From Petropleomorpha daqingensis (lineage in GTDB: Bacteria > Actinomycetota > Actinomycetes > Mycobacteriales > Geodermatophilaceae), in the NCBI RefSeq assembly GCF_013408985.1, contig NZ_JACBZT010000001.1, positions 1,550,001 to 1,614,000 on the forward strand: a stretch of 64,000 bases of DNA, in the 5' to 3' direction. Shown here in pieces: positions 24,094 through 32,011 of the stretch. The position numbers and the translations under genes were made by a program. Position 1 is the first letter of the stretch, and every line of letters begins with the position of its first letter. The notes under the pieces were generated by a model, which ran no database searches, was not told the DNA's origin, and saw only the letters and a list, made by a program, of their open reading frames with translations.

Positions 24094-24109
24094 GCGGGGT
24101 TTGCCCCGC
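24094..24109. promoter_or_regulatory. Small hairpin in the 5' leader of the MFS gene
   Basis: GCGGGG and CCCCGC flank TTTG, 34-49 bases upstream of the leftward MFS start codon. The rest of the 268-base gap to moaA shows no gene. It could be a leader hairpin or simple GC composition. Confidence 0.3.
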
Positions 24110-24315
24110 CGGTCTCTCGGGTGGCGACATCGACGGTAGCAACGCCGGACGACGATCCGCCGCTGGTTTTCGGCGACGACCGGGGAGCCTCCGGGTGCAA
24201 CGTCGGTGCAGCGTCTCGATCCGCGGACGCGGCGGGATCGGCACGGTGTCTCCGCGGATGCGGTCGGGCCGGGTGAGCTGTTCCTGAGCCCCGCGACGCC
24301 GTCGGCACCCGCGAT

Positions 24316-24321
24316 TACATT
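24316..24321 (+). promoter_or_regulatory. Putative -10 element of leaderless moaA
   Basis: TACATT ends seven bases before GTG 24329, the spacing expected when transcription begins at the start codon. This supports the GTG start over longer upstream frames and suggests a leaderless mRNA. Confidence 0.45.
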
Positions 24322-24328
24322 CGGGCTC

Positions 24329-25378
24329 GTGAGCGCCTCGTCCCTGCCCGACCCCTGGGTGCGTCCTGCCGACGCGGTCCCGGGCACGGGCGGCCTGGTC
24401 GACCGGCACGGCCGGGTGGCCACCGACCTGCGCGTCTCCCTGACCGACCGCTGCAACCTGCGCTGCACCTACTGCATGCCGCCCGAGGGCCTGGCCTGGC
24501 TGCCGAAGCAGGAGATCCTCACCGACGAGGAGATCAACCGGCTCATCCGGATCGGCGTCGAGCAGCTGGGCATCCGCGAGGTGCGCTTCACCGGCGGCGA
24601 GCCGCTGCTGCGTCCCGGCCTGGTGGGCCTGGTGGCGGCGGCGTCGTCGCTCGACCCGCGGCCCGAGATCAGCCTCACGACGAACGCGATCGGCCTGGCC
24701 CGCACCGCGTCCGCGCTGGCCGAGGCCGGGCTGGACCGGATCAACGTCAGCCTCGACACGCTCGACCCGGCGCGGTTCAAGCAGCTGGCCTACCGCGACC
24801 GGCTGCACGACGTGCTCGACGGGCTCGCCGCCGCGCAGGCCGCAGGGCTCACCCCGGTCAAGGTCAACGCGGTGCTGCTGCACGGCATCAACGACTCCGA
24901 CGCGGTCCCGCTGCTCGACTTCTGCCTGGAGCACGGCTACCAGCTGCGGTTCATCGAGCAGATGCCGCTCGACGCCCACCACGCCTGGACCCGCGGCCGC
25001 ATGGTCACCGCCGAGGACATCCTCGAGCAGCTCTCGGCCGCGCACACGCTGACGCCGGACTCCGAGGAGCGCGGGTCGGCCCCGGCCGAGCGCTGGCTGG
25101 TCGACGGCGGACCGGCGACGGTCGGCGTCATCGCCTCGGTCACCCGGTCGTTCTGCGGCGCCTGCGACCGCACCCGGCTCACCGCCGACGGGCAGATCCG
25201 CAACTGCCTGTTCGCCCGCGAGGAGTCCGATCTGCGCACGGCCATGCGCGACGGTGCGACCGACGAGGAGCTGGCCGACCGCTGGCGGATCGCCACCCTC
25301 GGAAAGCTGCCCGGCCACGGCATCGACGACCCGAGCTTCCTGCAGCCCAGCCGCCCCATGTCGGCCATCGGCGGCTGA
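24329..25378 (+). CDS. moaA: GTP 3',8-cyclase MoaA
   Basis: A 349-residue radical SAM enzyme, first step of molybdenum cofactor synthesis: GTP to 3',8-cyclo-GTP, later cPMP. The radical-SAM cluster cysteines are 42, 46 and 49 in CNLRCTYC; the second 4Fe-4S cluster uses Cys276, Cys279 and Cys293 in SFCGACDRTRLTADG...NCLF. VRFTGGEPLLRPGL is the SAM-binding GGE motif, and the C-terminal Gly-Gly tail (SAIGG) required for activity is intact. moaD follows after four bases. moaC is not in the window. Confidence 0.95.
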   Translation: MSASSLPDPWVRPADAVPGTGGLVDRHGRVATDLRVSLTDRCNLRCTYCMPPEGLAWLPKQEILTDEEINRLIRIGVEQLGIREVRFTGGEPLLRPGLVGLVAAASSLDPRPEISLTTNAIGLARTASALAEAGLDRINVSLDTLDPARFKQLAYRDRLHDVLDGLAAAQAAGLTPVKVNAVLLHGINDSDAVPLLDFCLEHGYQLRFIEQMPLDAHHAWTRGRMVTAEDILEQLSAAHTLTPDSEERGSAPAERWLVDGGPATVGVIASVTRSFCGACDRTRLTADGQIRNCLFAREESDLRTAMRDGATDEELADRWRIATLGKLPGHGIDDPSFLQPSRPMSAIGG

Positions 25379-25382
25379 GCGG

Positions 25383-25625
25383 GTGACCGTCACCGTTCGC
25401 TACTTCGCCGGCGCGCGGGCGGCCGCCGGCGTCGACACCGAGAACCGCGACGCCGCGACGCTCGACGAGCTGGTCGGGCAGATCGTCGGCGACCACGGCG
25501 AGAAGCTGGAGCGGGTGCTGACCGCCTGCTCGTTCCTCGTCGACGGCACGACGACGCGCGACCGCTCGCTGTCCCTCGCACCGGGGACCGTCGTCGACGT
25601 CCTCCCTCCCTTCGCGGGAGGATGA
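25383..25625 (+). CDS. moaD: Molybdopterin synthase small subunit MoaD
   Basis: An 80-residue beta-grasp protein: [38 protein letters not shown], and the essential C-terminal Gly-Gly (PPFAGG), where thiocarboxylate forms and donates sulfur to cPMP. GTG 25383 starts four bases after the moaA stop, so the two are coupled. Its partner moaE lies 2.2 kb to the right on the other strand. MoaD-activating MoeB-type genes are not seen. Confidence 0.9.
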   Translation: MTVTVRYFAGARAAAGVDTENRDAATLDELVGQIVGDHGEKLERVLTACSFLVDGTTTRDRSLSLAPGTVVDVLPPFAGG

Positions 25626-25629
25626 CCCC

Positions 25630-25845
25630 ATGAGCGTCTGGGGCAGGGCCAAGGCCAAGTGGGACGAGCTGCTCGGACGCGCCGAGGAGCTCTACGGGGA
25701 GTCGCACGGGGACGCCGCCGCCGAGCTGCACGGCGAGGCCGTCCGCCTCGAGGGCGAGGTCGAGGAAGAGCGCGAAGAGGCCGAGGAGGCCGCCGAGGAC
25801 TCCGCGCAGCGGCACGACGACGACGGCCTCGCCGGCGCCCGCTGA
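25630..25845 (+). CDS. Small acidic helical protein (CsbD-like pattern)
   Basis: A 71-residue, very charged protein with no Cys. WGRAKAKWDELLGRAEELYG followed by LHGEAVRLEGEVEEEREEAEE gives two amphipathic helices with spacing like the CsbD stress family, though similarity is weak. The tail is Asp/Glu-rich. It begins four bases after moaD with a possible GAGGATGA ribosome site, and ends eight bases before the next gene, so it belongs to the moaA operon by position. No molybdenum role can be inferred. Confidence 0.55.
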   Translation: MSVWGRAKAKWDELLGRAEELYGESHGDAAAELHGEAVRLEGEVEEEREEAEEAAEDSAQRHDDDGLAGAR

Positions 25846-25852
25846 CGTCCGC

Positions 25853-26698
25853 GTGCGTGCCGAACAGGTCACCGACCCGGTCGCCTACCACGGAGAAGGC
25901 CCCGTCTGGTCGTCCCGCTGGGGCGGCCTGCGCTGGGTCGACATGCTCGCCGGCGACGTCCTCGCGCTCGCCGACGACGGTGCGATCACCCGCACGCACG
26001 TCGGCGACGTCGCGGCGGCGCTGCGGCCGCGGCGGGACGGCGGCGCGGTCATCGGCGTCGAGCGCGGGTTCGCCCTCCAGGACGCCGACGGGTCCCTGAC
26101 CACGTTGCCGCCGGTCTGGTCGGACCCGGGCGTGCGCATGAACGAGGGCGGCTGCGACCCCGACGGCCGGTTCTGGTGCGGCTCGATGGCCTACGACCAG
26201 CGTCCCGGCGGCGGCAGCCTCTACCGGCTCGACCCCGACGGCACGGTGGCGGTCGCCTTCGGCGGGGCGACCATCTCCAACGGCCTCGAGTGGAGCCCCG
26301 ACGGGTCGCTGGCCTACTACAACGACACCCCGACCCACCAGATCGCCGTCTTCGACTACGCGCGCGAGAGCGGGCTGACCGGCCGGCGCACGTTCGTGCA
26401 GCTCGCCGACGACGAGAACCCCGACGGGCTCACGGTGGACGCCGAAGGCGGGGTGTGGATCGCGCTGTACGGCGCCGGCGCCGTCCACCGGTACACCCCC
26501 GACGGCCGGCTGGACGGCGTGGTCGAGGTCGCCGCGGAGAAGGTCACCGCCTGCACGTTCGGCGGCTCGCGGCTCGACCGGCTCTACATCACGACCTCGC
26601 GCGAGGACCTCCCGCCGGACGCCGATCCGCTGGCCGGCTCCCTCTTCGCGGTCGACCCCGGCGTCGCCGGCCGACCCGTGCGGGAGTTCGCCGGCTGA
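25853..26698 (+). CDS. SMP-30/gluconolactonase-family hydrolase
   Basis: A 281-residue six-bladed beta-propeller. YHGEGPVWSSRWGGLRWVD has the metal-ligand Glu in the first blade; MNEGGCDPDGRFWCGSMAYD contains the conserved Asn and Asp; TISNGLEWSPDGSLAYYNDT and NPDGLTVDAEGGVWIALYG carry the second Asn and the catalytic Asp. These are the calcium/zinc ligands of SMP-30 lactonases that open sugar lactones. GTG 25853 is assumed. Regucalcin-type substrates are likely, but the precise lactone is unknown. Confidence 0.88.
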   Translation: MRAEQVTDPVAYHGEGPVWSSRWGGLRWVDMLAGDVLALADDGAITRTHVGDVAAALRPRRDGGAVIGVERGFALQDADGSLTTLPPVWSDPGVRMNEGGCDPDGRFWCGSMAYDQRPGGGSLYRLDPDGTVAVAFGGATISNGLEWSPDGSLAYYNDTPTHQIAVFDYARESGLTGRRTFVQLADDENPDGLTVDAEGGVWIALYGAGAVHRYTPDGRLDGVVEVAAEKVTACTFGGSRLDRLYITTSREDLPPDADPLAGSLFAVDPGVAGRPVREFAG

Positions 26699-26738
26699 AC
26701 CTGCTCGGAACGTGCCGTTTCCAGCGTCCAGGGGGACC

Positions 26739-27239
26739 ATGAACGGCATGGCCCCTCTGGGGACCCCCGAGACGAGGGGGATCGCCGATGTGGCCCCGTG
26801 GCCCGACTGGGCCGCGGCGGCCGATGGTTCCCTCGCGTTCCTGCACGAGCAGCTGGGCTGGGACCTCTGGGCCGTGACCCGGATCGAGGGGGACGTGCAG
26901 GTCGTCCTGCACGCGTTCCCGCACGGCGCCGTCCCGCCGGGCGCGGCGCTGACCTGGGACGAGAGCTTCTGCAAGCAGATGGTCGAGGGTGCCGGTCCGC
27001 GCGTGGCGACGGTGACCGCCGCGATCCCCGCCTACGCGCGGTGCGCGACGGGGCTGGCGGCGGACGTGGCGGCCTACCTCGGCGTTCCGCTGGTCGGCCG
27101 GGACGGCGAGCTGTTCGGCACGCTCTGCGCGCTCGCCTACCGGGCGCAGCCGCTGAGCGCCGCCCGCGGCCTGGCCACCGTCGAGTTCGTCGCCCGGACG
27201 CTCAGCACGCTGCTCGCCGGCACCGCGGCGCACGTCTGA
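26739..27239 (+). CDS. GAF-domain protein
   Basis: A 166-residue single-domain protein. WAAAADGSLAFLHEQLGWDLWAVTRIEGD, a central SFCKQMVEGAGPRVA, AAYLGVPLVGRDGELFGTLCAL and a closing VEFVARTLSTLL helix are typical of GAF sensors, in which the conserved Phe-Gly-Thr-Leu strand packs on the ligand. There is no output domain, so it may act through protein contacts or the output gene may lie elsewhere. ATG 26739 is preceded by AGGGGGA. A cysteine in SFCKQM and one in TLCAL might bind a chromophore or sense redox, but this is speculative. Confidence 0.75.
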   Translation: MNGMAPLGTPETRGIADVAPWPDWAAAADGSLAFLHEQLGWDLWAVTRIEGDVQVVLHAFPHGAVPPGAALTWDESFCKQMVEGAGPRVATVTAAIPAYARCATGLAADVAAYLGVPLVGRDGELFGTLCALAYRAQPLSAARGLATVEFVARTLSTLLAGTAAHV

Positions 27240-27449
27240 CCGCCCAGCCGGATCCTGGGTGCGCCGCGGTCGCTGATCGCGAGGTGACCACCGCGTAGCG
27301 GTCCGGCGCACCGGGCCCGCCGCTCGCGCGCCGTGCGACGGGGTCCCGTCCAGGTCACGCTGGCGACGGCGTTGCAGCGTCGCGTCGTCGACCGGCCCCG
27401 GTGCCGTGGCCGCCCCTACCGGCCCGATCGATCCCGCGGAGAACCAGCG

Positions 27450-27776
27450 ATGACCCGATCCGATGTCCCCTCCAGCGTCCGCGTCGAGGACGACGGCAAG
27501 CTCCTCGCCGAGGCCGACGTCTGCCCTGACGCCGAGCCCGGCGTGGTGCGCTCCGCCCTGCACGTCGAGGCGGGCCACCTGCCGCCGGGAACGCGTACCC
27601 GGCTCGTGGACGCCGTGCTGGAGCACCCCGCCGTCGAGGGCGCCGAGAAGCTGGTGGCGAGCATGCCGATCAGCGACAGCGAGATGCTCGGGCGGCTGCG
27701 TGAGCGCACCGACGAACTCGGCACGCGGGCGGCCGGAGCCACCAAGATCGTCGAGGCGCGCATCGAGAAGCCCTGA
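27450..27776 (+). CDS. Hypothetical protein, 108 residues
   Basis: Begins MTRSDVPSSVRVEDDGKLLA; mixed alpha/beta composition, no signal peptide, one cysteine, and a repeated acidic pattern (ALHVEAGHLPPGTRTRLVDAVLEHP). I recognise no family. ATG 27450 has CGGAGAA upstream at good spacing; the 210 bases before it hold nothing recognisable. It meets moaE tail to tail with no gap. Confidence 0.65.
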   Translation: MTRSDVPSSVRVEDDGKLLAEADVCPDAEPGVVRSALHVEAGHLPPGTRTRLVDAVLEHPAVEGAEKLVASMPISDSEMLGRLRERTDELGTRAAGATKIVEARIEKP

Positions 27777-28196
27777 TCAGGGGCAGGCGACCCACTCCTC
27801 CTCGCCGTCGGTGAAGACCTGCCGCTTCCAGATCGGCAGCCGCTTCTTCACCTCGTCGACGAGCTCGGCGCAGGCGGTGAACGCCTCGCCGCGGTGCGAC
27901 GCGCTGACCGCGCAGGCCAGCGCCACGTCGCCGATGCCCAGCATGCCGACCCGGTGCGAGACGGCGACGGCGTGCAGGCCCGGCCGGGCGGCGAACTCAG
28001 CGGCGATCTCGGTGATCACGTCGGAGGCCGTGGGGTGGCCGACGTACTCGAGCTCGGTCACCGACCGCCCGCCGTCGTGGTCGCGGACGACGCCGGCGAA
28101 GGAGACGACGGCGCCGGCGGCCTTGTCGGCGACGGCGTCCTCGTGCTCGGCCACCGACAAGGGCTCGTCGACGACGCGGGCGATCTGCGGGCTCAC
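27777..28196 (-). CDS. moaE: Molybdopterin synthase catalytic subunit MoaE
   Basis: A 139-residue protein. AGAVVSFAGVVRDHDGGRSVTELEY, VSHRVGMLGIGDVALACAVSASHRG and the closing LVDEVKKRLPIWKRQVFTDG are the MoaE signature; Lys and Arg residues in the KKRLPIWKRQ segment form the active site where MoaD thiocarboxylates attack cPMP. GTG 28196 gives a normal family length and has AGGA upstream. The nucleotidyltransferase gene lies 20 bases upstream on the same strand, so they can be cotranscribed. Confidence 0.92.
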   Translation of the reverse strand: MSPQIARVVDEPLSVAEHEDAVADKAAGAVVSFAGVVRDHDGGRSVTELEYVGHPTASDVITEIAAEFAARPGLHAVAVSHRVGMLGIGDVALACAVSASHRGEAFTACAELVDEVKKRLPIWKRQVFTDGEEEWVACP

Positions 28197-28216
28197 GTCC
28201 TGGAAGGTACCCGTGG

Positions 28217-28789
28217 CTAGGACGCCGGCGGGACGTCGAGATCCGTGGGATCGGCCAGCCCCGAGCAGTCGACCTCGGTGACCTCGTGTGCGGCGAGGTA
28301 CCGGCGGGCGCCCTCGTCGCCGGTCGCCGTCTCGATCACCCCGGCCCAGTGGTCGCGGCCGATCAGCACGGGGTGCCCGCGGACGCCGTCGTAGGTGGCG
28401 ACGGCGAGCGCGTCCGGGGTGCCGTACCCGGCCATCCGCTCCAGCGCCGCCGGGGTCATGCCGGGCATGTCGACCAGCGTGATCAGCGCGGCGTCGATCC
28501 GCAGCGGCAACCCGCGCAGGCCCTCCAGACCGGTGCGCAGCGAGGAGGCCATGCCGGTCTCCCAGTCCTCGTTCGCCACCACGACCGCGTTGCCGAGCTG
28601 CGCCTGCCGCCACACGTCGACGGCCCGGGCGCCGAGGACGACGAGCACCGTGTCGCAGACGGCCTGCGCCGTCCCGACCGCCCGTTCCACGAGCAGGCTG
28701 CCGTCGTACTCGACGAGGGCCTTGGGCATGCCGTAGCGGCGCCCTCCTCCGGCGGCGAGGACGACGGCGGCGACGGTCACGGCCTCCAC
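28217..28789 (-). CDS. MocA-like molybdenum cofactor cytidylyltransferase
   Basis: A 190-residue NTP-transferase. VAAVVLAAGGGRRYGMPKALVEY is the nucleotide-binding loop of the MobA/MocA family, followed by LITLVDMPGMTPAALERM (metal-binding Asp) and VRGHPVLIGRDHW. Proteins of this kind make molybdopterin cytosine dinucleotide, the cofactor form used by CO dehydrogenase and xanthine dehydrogenase-type enzymes, in agreement with the CoxD/E/XdhC set at 15.8-19.0 kb. MobA-like (guanylyl) specificity is not excluded. GTG 28789 or GTG 28780 may be the start. Confidence 0.82.
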   Translation of the reverse strand: MEAVTVAAVVLAAGGGRRYGMPKALVEYDGSLLVERAVGTAQAVCDTVLVVLGARAVDVWRQAQLGNAVVVANEDWETGMASSLRTGLEGLRGLPLRIDAALITLVDMPGMTPAALERMAGYGTPDALAVATYDGVRGHPVLIGRDHWAGVIETATGDEGARRYLAAHEVTEVDCSGLADPTDLDVPPAS

Positions 28790-28793
28790 TCTC

Positions 28794-29840
28794 TCAGCGC
28801 TCGTAGACGGCGATCTCGGAGGCCTTCACCGTGGCCCAGACCGGCGAGCCAGGCGCGAGCTGCAGCTCGGCGAACGCGGTCGCGGTGACGTCGGCGACCA
28901 GGGACACCTCCCCCTCGAGGTCGCAGCGGACGGTCGCCCCGTACGGGGTCGCGCCGACCAGGTGCACCGGCCAGACGTTGCGCGGGCTGCCCTCGGGGCG
29001 GCTGAGGTACAGCGCGACCGATTCCGGCCGGACGGCGACGAAGACCGGCCCGTCGGCCTCCTCGGCGACGGCCACCACGCCGCCGTCGTCCAGGCGCACC
29101 GTCGTCCCCTCCGCCGTGCCGGGCAGCAGCGAGAGCCCGACCAGCCGGGCGACGTAGTCGGTCCGCGGCCGGCGGGCCACCTCCGCGGGCGTCCCCTCCT
29201 GCACGACGCGGCCGTCCTCGACGACGACGACCCGGTCGGCCAGCGCCATCGCGTCGACCGGGTCGTGGCTGACCAGCACCGTGCTGCCGGCGAACGCGGC
29301 CAGGTGCCGGCGCAGCTCGGCGCGCACGGTGAGGCGGGTGCGGGCGTCCAGCGCGGACAGCGGCTCGTCGAGCAGCAGCACCGCCGGGTCGGTGGCCAGC
29401 GCGCGGGCCAGGGCCGCCCGCTGCGCCTGGCCGCCGGAGAGCTGGCCGGGCTTGCTGGTGGCGAGGTCGCCCAGGCCCACGCGGGCCAGCCAGTCGGCGG
29501 CGCGGCGGCGGGCCTCGGCGTGCCGCATCCCCCGCGTGCGCAGCCCGAAGGCGACGTTCTCCAGCGCGGACAGGTGCGGGAACAGCAGGTAGTCCTGGAA
29601 GACCATGCCCACCCGGCGGCGGTGCGGCGGGACGTGGACGCCGTCGTCGTCCCACACGTCGCCGTCCACGGTGACCCGGCCGGTGTCCGGGGCGAGCAGC
29701 CCGGCGAGCACCCGCAGGAGGGTGGACTTGCCGGCGCCGTTGGGACCGAGGACGGCGAGGACCTCGCCGTCGGCGACGGCCAGGTCGAGGTCGACCGTGA
29801 GCTGTCCGCGGCGCACGGTCATGGTGACCGCCAGGCTCAT
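28794..29840 (-). CDS. modC: Molybdate ABC transporter ATPase ModC
   Basis: A 348-residue ABC ATPase. Walker A GPNGAGKSTLLRVL, Q-loop VFQDYLLFPHLSALENVAFG, signature LSGGQAQRAALARALA, Walker B VLLLDEPLSALDARTR, H-loop VLVSHD. The last 110 residues are a TOBE/Mop-type domain (VRPESVALYL, EVSLVADVTATAFAELQL, VWATVKASEIAVYE), as in ModC where it binds molybdate and controls the transporter. ATG 29840 overlaps the modB stop. Leftward order modA-modB-modC is complete. Confidence 0.92.
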   Translation of the reverse strand: MSLAVTMTVRRGQLTVDLDLAVADGEVLAVLGPNGAGKSTLLRVLAGLLAPDTGRVTVDGDVWDDDGVHVPPHRRRVGMVFQDYLLFPHLSALENVAFGLRTRGMRHAEARRRAADWLARVGLGDLATSKPGQLSGGQAQRAALARALATDPAVLLLDEPLSALDARTRLTVRAELRRHLAAFAGSTVLVSHDPVDAMALADRVVVVEDGRVVQEGTPAEVARRPRTDYVARLVGLSLLPGTAEGTTVRLDDGGVVAVAEEADGPVFVAVRPESVALYLSRPEGSPRNVWPVHLVGATPYGATVRCDLEGEVSLVADVTATAFAELQLAPGSPVWATVKASEIAVYER

Positions 29841-30640
29841 GCCGCGGCGGCCCGTCCCAGCCAGCGCTCGCGAAGGAGCAAGAGCGTGGCCACGGACACG
29901 ACCAACAGGATGAGGGACAGCACGATCGCCGCCTCGGGGTCGCTCTGCAGCGCGAGGTAGACCGACAGCGGCATCGTCTGCGTCGTCCCGGGGAAGTTGC
30001 CCGCGAAGGTGATGGTCGCGCCGAACTCGCCGAGCGCGCGGGCCCAGCAGAGGACGGCGCCGGCGGCGACGCCGGGGGAGACCAGCGGCAGCGTGACGCG
30101 GCGGAACGTCGTCCACCGGTCGGCGCCGAGGGTGGCGGCGGCGTCCTCGAAGCGGGCGTCGGCCGCGCGCAGCGCTCCCTCGACGCTGATCACGAGGAAC
30201 GGCATCGCGACGAACGTCTCGGCGATGACGACGGCCAGCGTGGTGAACGGGATGGTGAAACCGGTCCACTCGTACAGCAGCCGGCCGAGGATGCCCTGCC
30301 GGCCGAGCACGAGGAACAGCGCGACGCCGCCGACCACCGGCGGCAGCACGAGGGGGACCGTGACCAGCGCGCGGAGCACCGACCGCCCGCGCATGCGGGT
30401 GCGGGCCAGCACCCAGGCGATGGGCACGCCGAGCACCATCGCGACCGCCGTGGCCAGCGTCGCGGTGACCAACGAGAGCCGCAGCGCCTCACCGACACCG
30501 GGCTCGGTGAGCCGCGCGCCGAGGTCGGACCAGGGCGCGCGGATCAGCAGGCCGAGCAGCGGCAGGACCAGGAACAGCGTGCCGATCGCGGCGGGGACGA
30601 GCAGGGGGAGCGGGACCCCGCCCTCGCGGGGACGGCTCAC
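29837..30640 (-). CDS. modB: Molybdate ABC transporter permease ModB
   Basis: A 267-residue inner-membrane permease with about six helices. The EAA loop is present as DAAATLGADRWTTFRRVTLPL, with ARALGEFGATITFAGNFPGTTQTMPL, the motif characteristic of ModB/CysT-type permeases. Start and stop overlap neighbouring genes by four bases (ATGA type), so modABC is translationally coupled. Confidence 0.93.
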   Translation of the reverse strand: MSRPREGGVPLPLLVPAAIGTLFLVLPLLGLLIRAPWSDLGARLTEPGVGEALRLSLVTATLATAVAMVLGVPIAWVLARTRMRGRSVLRALVTVPLVLPPVVGGVALFLVLGRQGILGRLLYEWTGFTIPFTTLAVVIAETFVAMPFLVISVEGALRAADARFEDAAATLGADRWTTFRRVTLPLVSPGVAAGAVLCWARALGEFGATITFAGNFPGTTQTMPLSVYLALQSDPEAAIVLSLILLVVSVATLLLLRERWLGRAAAA

Positions 30641-31443
30641 GGGTTGCGGAAGCCGGCGTCGGTGAGCGCCTTCTGCCCCTCGTCGGAGGTCACCAGGTCG
30701 ACGAACGCCTTCGCCGCGTCGGGGTTGGGTGCCGCCTCGAGCACGCAGATCGGGTACTCGTTGACCGCCTGGTCGGCCTCGGGGAACTCGATGCCCTCGA
30801 CCTGGTCGCCGGCCGCCTCGACGTCGGTGGCGTAGACCAGGGCGGCGTCGACCTCACCGAGCTGCACCTTGTTCAGCGCGGCCTTGACGTCGGTCTCCTC
30901 GGTGTCGGGCCGGGCGTTGATCCCGGCCGCCTGGAAGACCGTCTGCGCCGCGGCGCCGCACGGCACGGTCGGCGCGCAGACCGCCAGGGTCAGGTCGGCG
31001 TTCTCGAAGTCCTTCAGCCCGGTCACGTGGCCGGGGTTGCCCTTGGGGACGGCGATCTCCAGCACGTTCTCGGCGAAGATCTTCGGGTCGGCGCCCTGCA
31101 GCCCGGCGTCGGTGACGACCTTCATCTGCTTCTCGTTGGCGCTGGCGAAGACGTCGGCGGGGGCGCCCTGCGTGATCTGGGTGGCCAGGGCGTCGCTGCC
31201 GGCGAAGTTGAACTTCACGTCCAGCTCCGGGTTCTCCTTCATCAGCTGGTCGCCCAGATCGGTGAAGACGTCGGTGAGCGACGCGGCGGCGAAGACCGTG
31301 AGCGTGCCGGTGAGGTCGCCGCCGGAGGACTCCGCCGCCGAGGAGCGTCCCGAGGTCGAGGCGGCGTCGTTCGACGAGCCGCCGCAGGCGGTCAGGGCAA
31401 GCAGCGCCGCCGCGGGCAGCGCGAGCAGGGCACGCGTCCTCAT
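30637..31443 (-). CDS. modA: Molybdate-binding lipoprotein ModA
   Basis: A 268-residue lipoprotein; lipobox LTACGG with Cys20. TLTVFAAASLTDVFTDLGDQL, FNFAGSDALATQITQGAPADV, KGNPGHVTGLKDFENADL and VYATDVEAAGDQVEG are the ModA signature; the Ser in AAASLTD and Ser in FAGSDAL bind the oxyanion. ATG 31443 has GGAGGACGG upstream. It captures molybdate or tungstate outside the cell and delivers it to ModBC. Confidence 0.93.
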   Translation of the reverse strand: MRTRALLALPAAALLALTACGGSSNDAASTSGRSSAAESSGGDLTGTLTVFAAASLTDVFTDLGDQLMKENPELDVKFNFAGSDALATQITQGAPADVFASANEKQMKVVTDAGLQGADPKIFAENVLEIAVPKGNPGHVTGLKDFENADLTLAVCAPTVPCGAAAQTVFQAAGINARPDTEETDVKAALNKVQLGEVDAALVYATDVEAAGDQVEGIEFPEADQAVNEYPICVLEAAPNPDAAKAFVDLVTSDEGQKALTDAGFRNP

Positions 31444-31454
31444 CCGTCCTCCGT

Positions 31455-31503
31455 CTCCGCAAGTGCGGAGTGACAACACCAGACGGAACCGTACTTGCGC
31501 AAG
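31455..31503. promoter_or_regulatory. modA leader hairpin and adjacent palindrome (candidate Mo-responsive operator)
   Basis: CTCCGCAAGTGCGGAG (31455-31470) has six-base arms; 23 bases on, CTTGCGCAAG (31494-31503) is a perfect palindrome with the same CGCAAG core. Both sit in the 83-base gap between modA and the upstream HTH-TOBE regulator gene, so they are good candidates for that regulator's operator at the modA promoter. Confidence 0.5.
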
Positions 31504-31526
31504 AGTGACGGGCCGCAGGGCCGCTG

Positions 31527-31922
31527 TTACGGGATGTCGACGCTGACCTGGGTCGCCTTGACCGTGGCCACGGCCCGGACACCGACCTCGAGCCCGAGCT
31601 CGTCGGCGGCCTCGCGGGACATCAGCGAGACCACGCGGAACGGGCCGGCCTGGATCTCGACCTGCGCCATGACGGTGTCGCGAACCACCCGCGTGACGAT
31701 GCCGGTCAGCCGGTTGCGGGCCGACGAGGACCGGGTGGTGCCGGGGTCGGGCGCCTCGTGCAGCTGCGTGGCCACCCGGGCGAGGTCCGAGCCGTCGACC
31801 ACCGCCGGGCCACCGCCGTTGCGCCGAGCCGGCAGGCGGCCGCTGTCGATCCAGCGGCGCACCGTGTCGTCGCTGACGCCGAGCAGCTCGGCGGCCTCGG
31901 CGATGCGGTAGGTGGCGGCCAC
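31527..31922 (-). CDS. HTH-TOBE molybdate-responsive regulator (ModE/Mop-like)
   Basis: A 131-residue two-domain protein. YRIAEAAELLGVSDDTVRRWIDSGRLPARR is an excisionase/MerR-type helix-turn-helix; residues about 65-131 are one TOBE/Mop domain (RNRLTGIVTRVVRDTVMAQVEIQAG, VVSLMSREAADELGL, ATVKATQVSVDIP) that binds molybdate or tungstate. This architecture replaces ModE in many Actinobacteria. It is the first gene upstream of modA on the same strand, separated by 83 bases with two palindromes. GTG 31922 is assumed. Confidence 0.87.
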   Translation of the reverse strand: MAATYRIAEAAELLGVSDDTVRRWIDSGRLPARRNGGGPAVVDGSDLARVATQLHEAPDPGTTRSSSARNRLTGIVTRVVRDTVMAQVEIQAGPFRVVSLMSREAADELGLEVGVRAVATVKATQVSVDIP

Positions 31923-32011
31923 GCGCCAGACCCTAGACGGCGTTGTGGACGACGCCCCGCCGTCCACAGGCGCTCCGGCTCCTCGTCGGCACCGCTGGGC
32001 ACCATGGCGCC

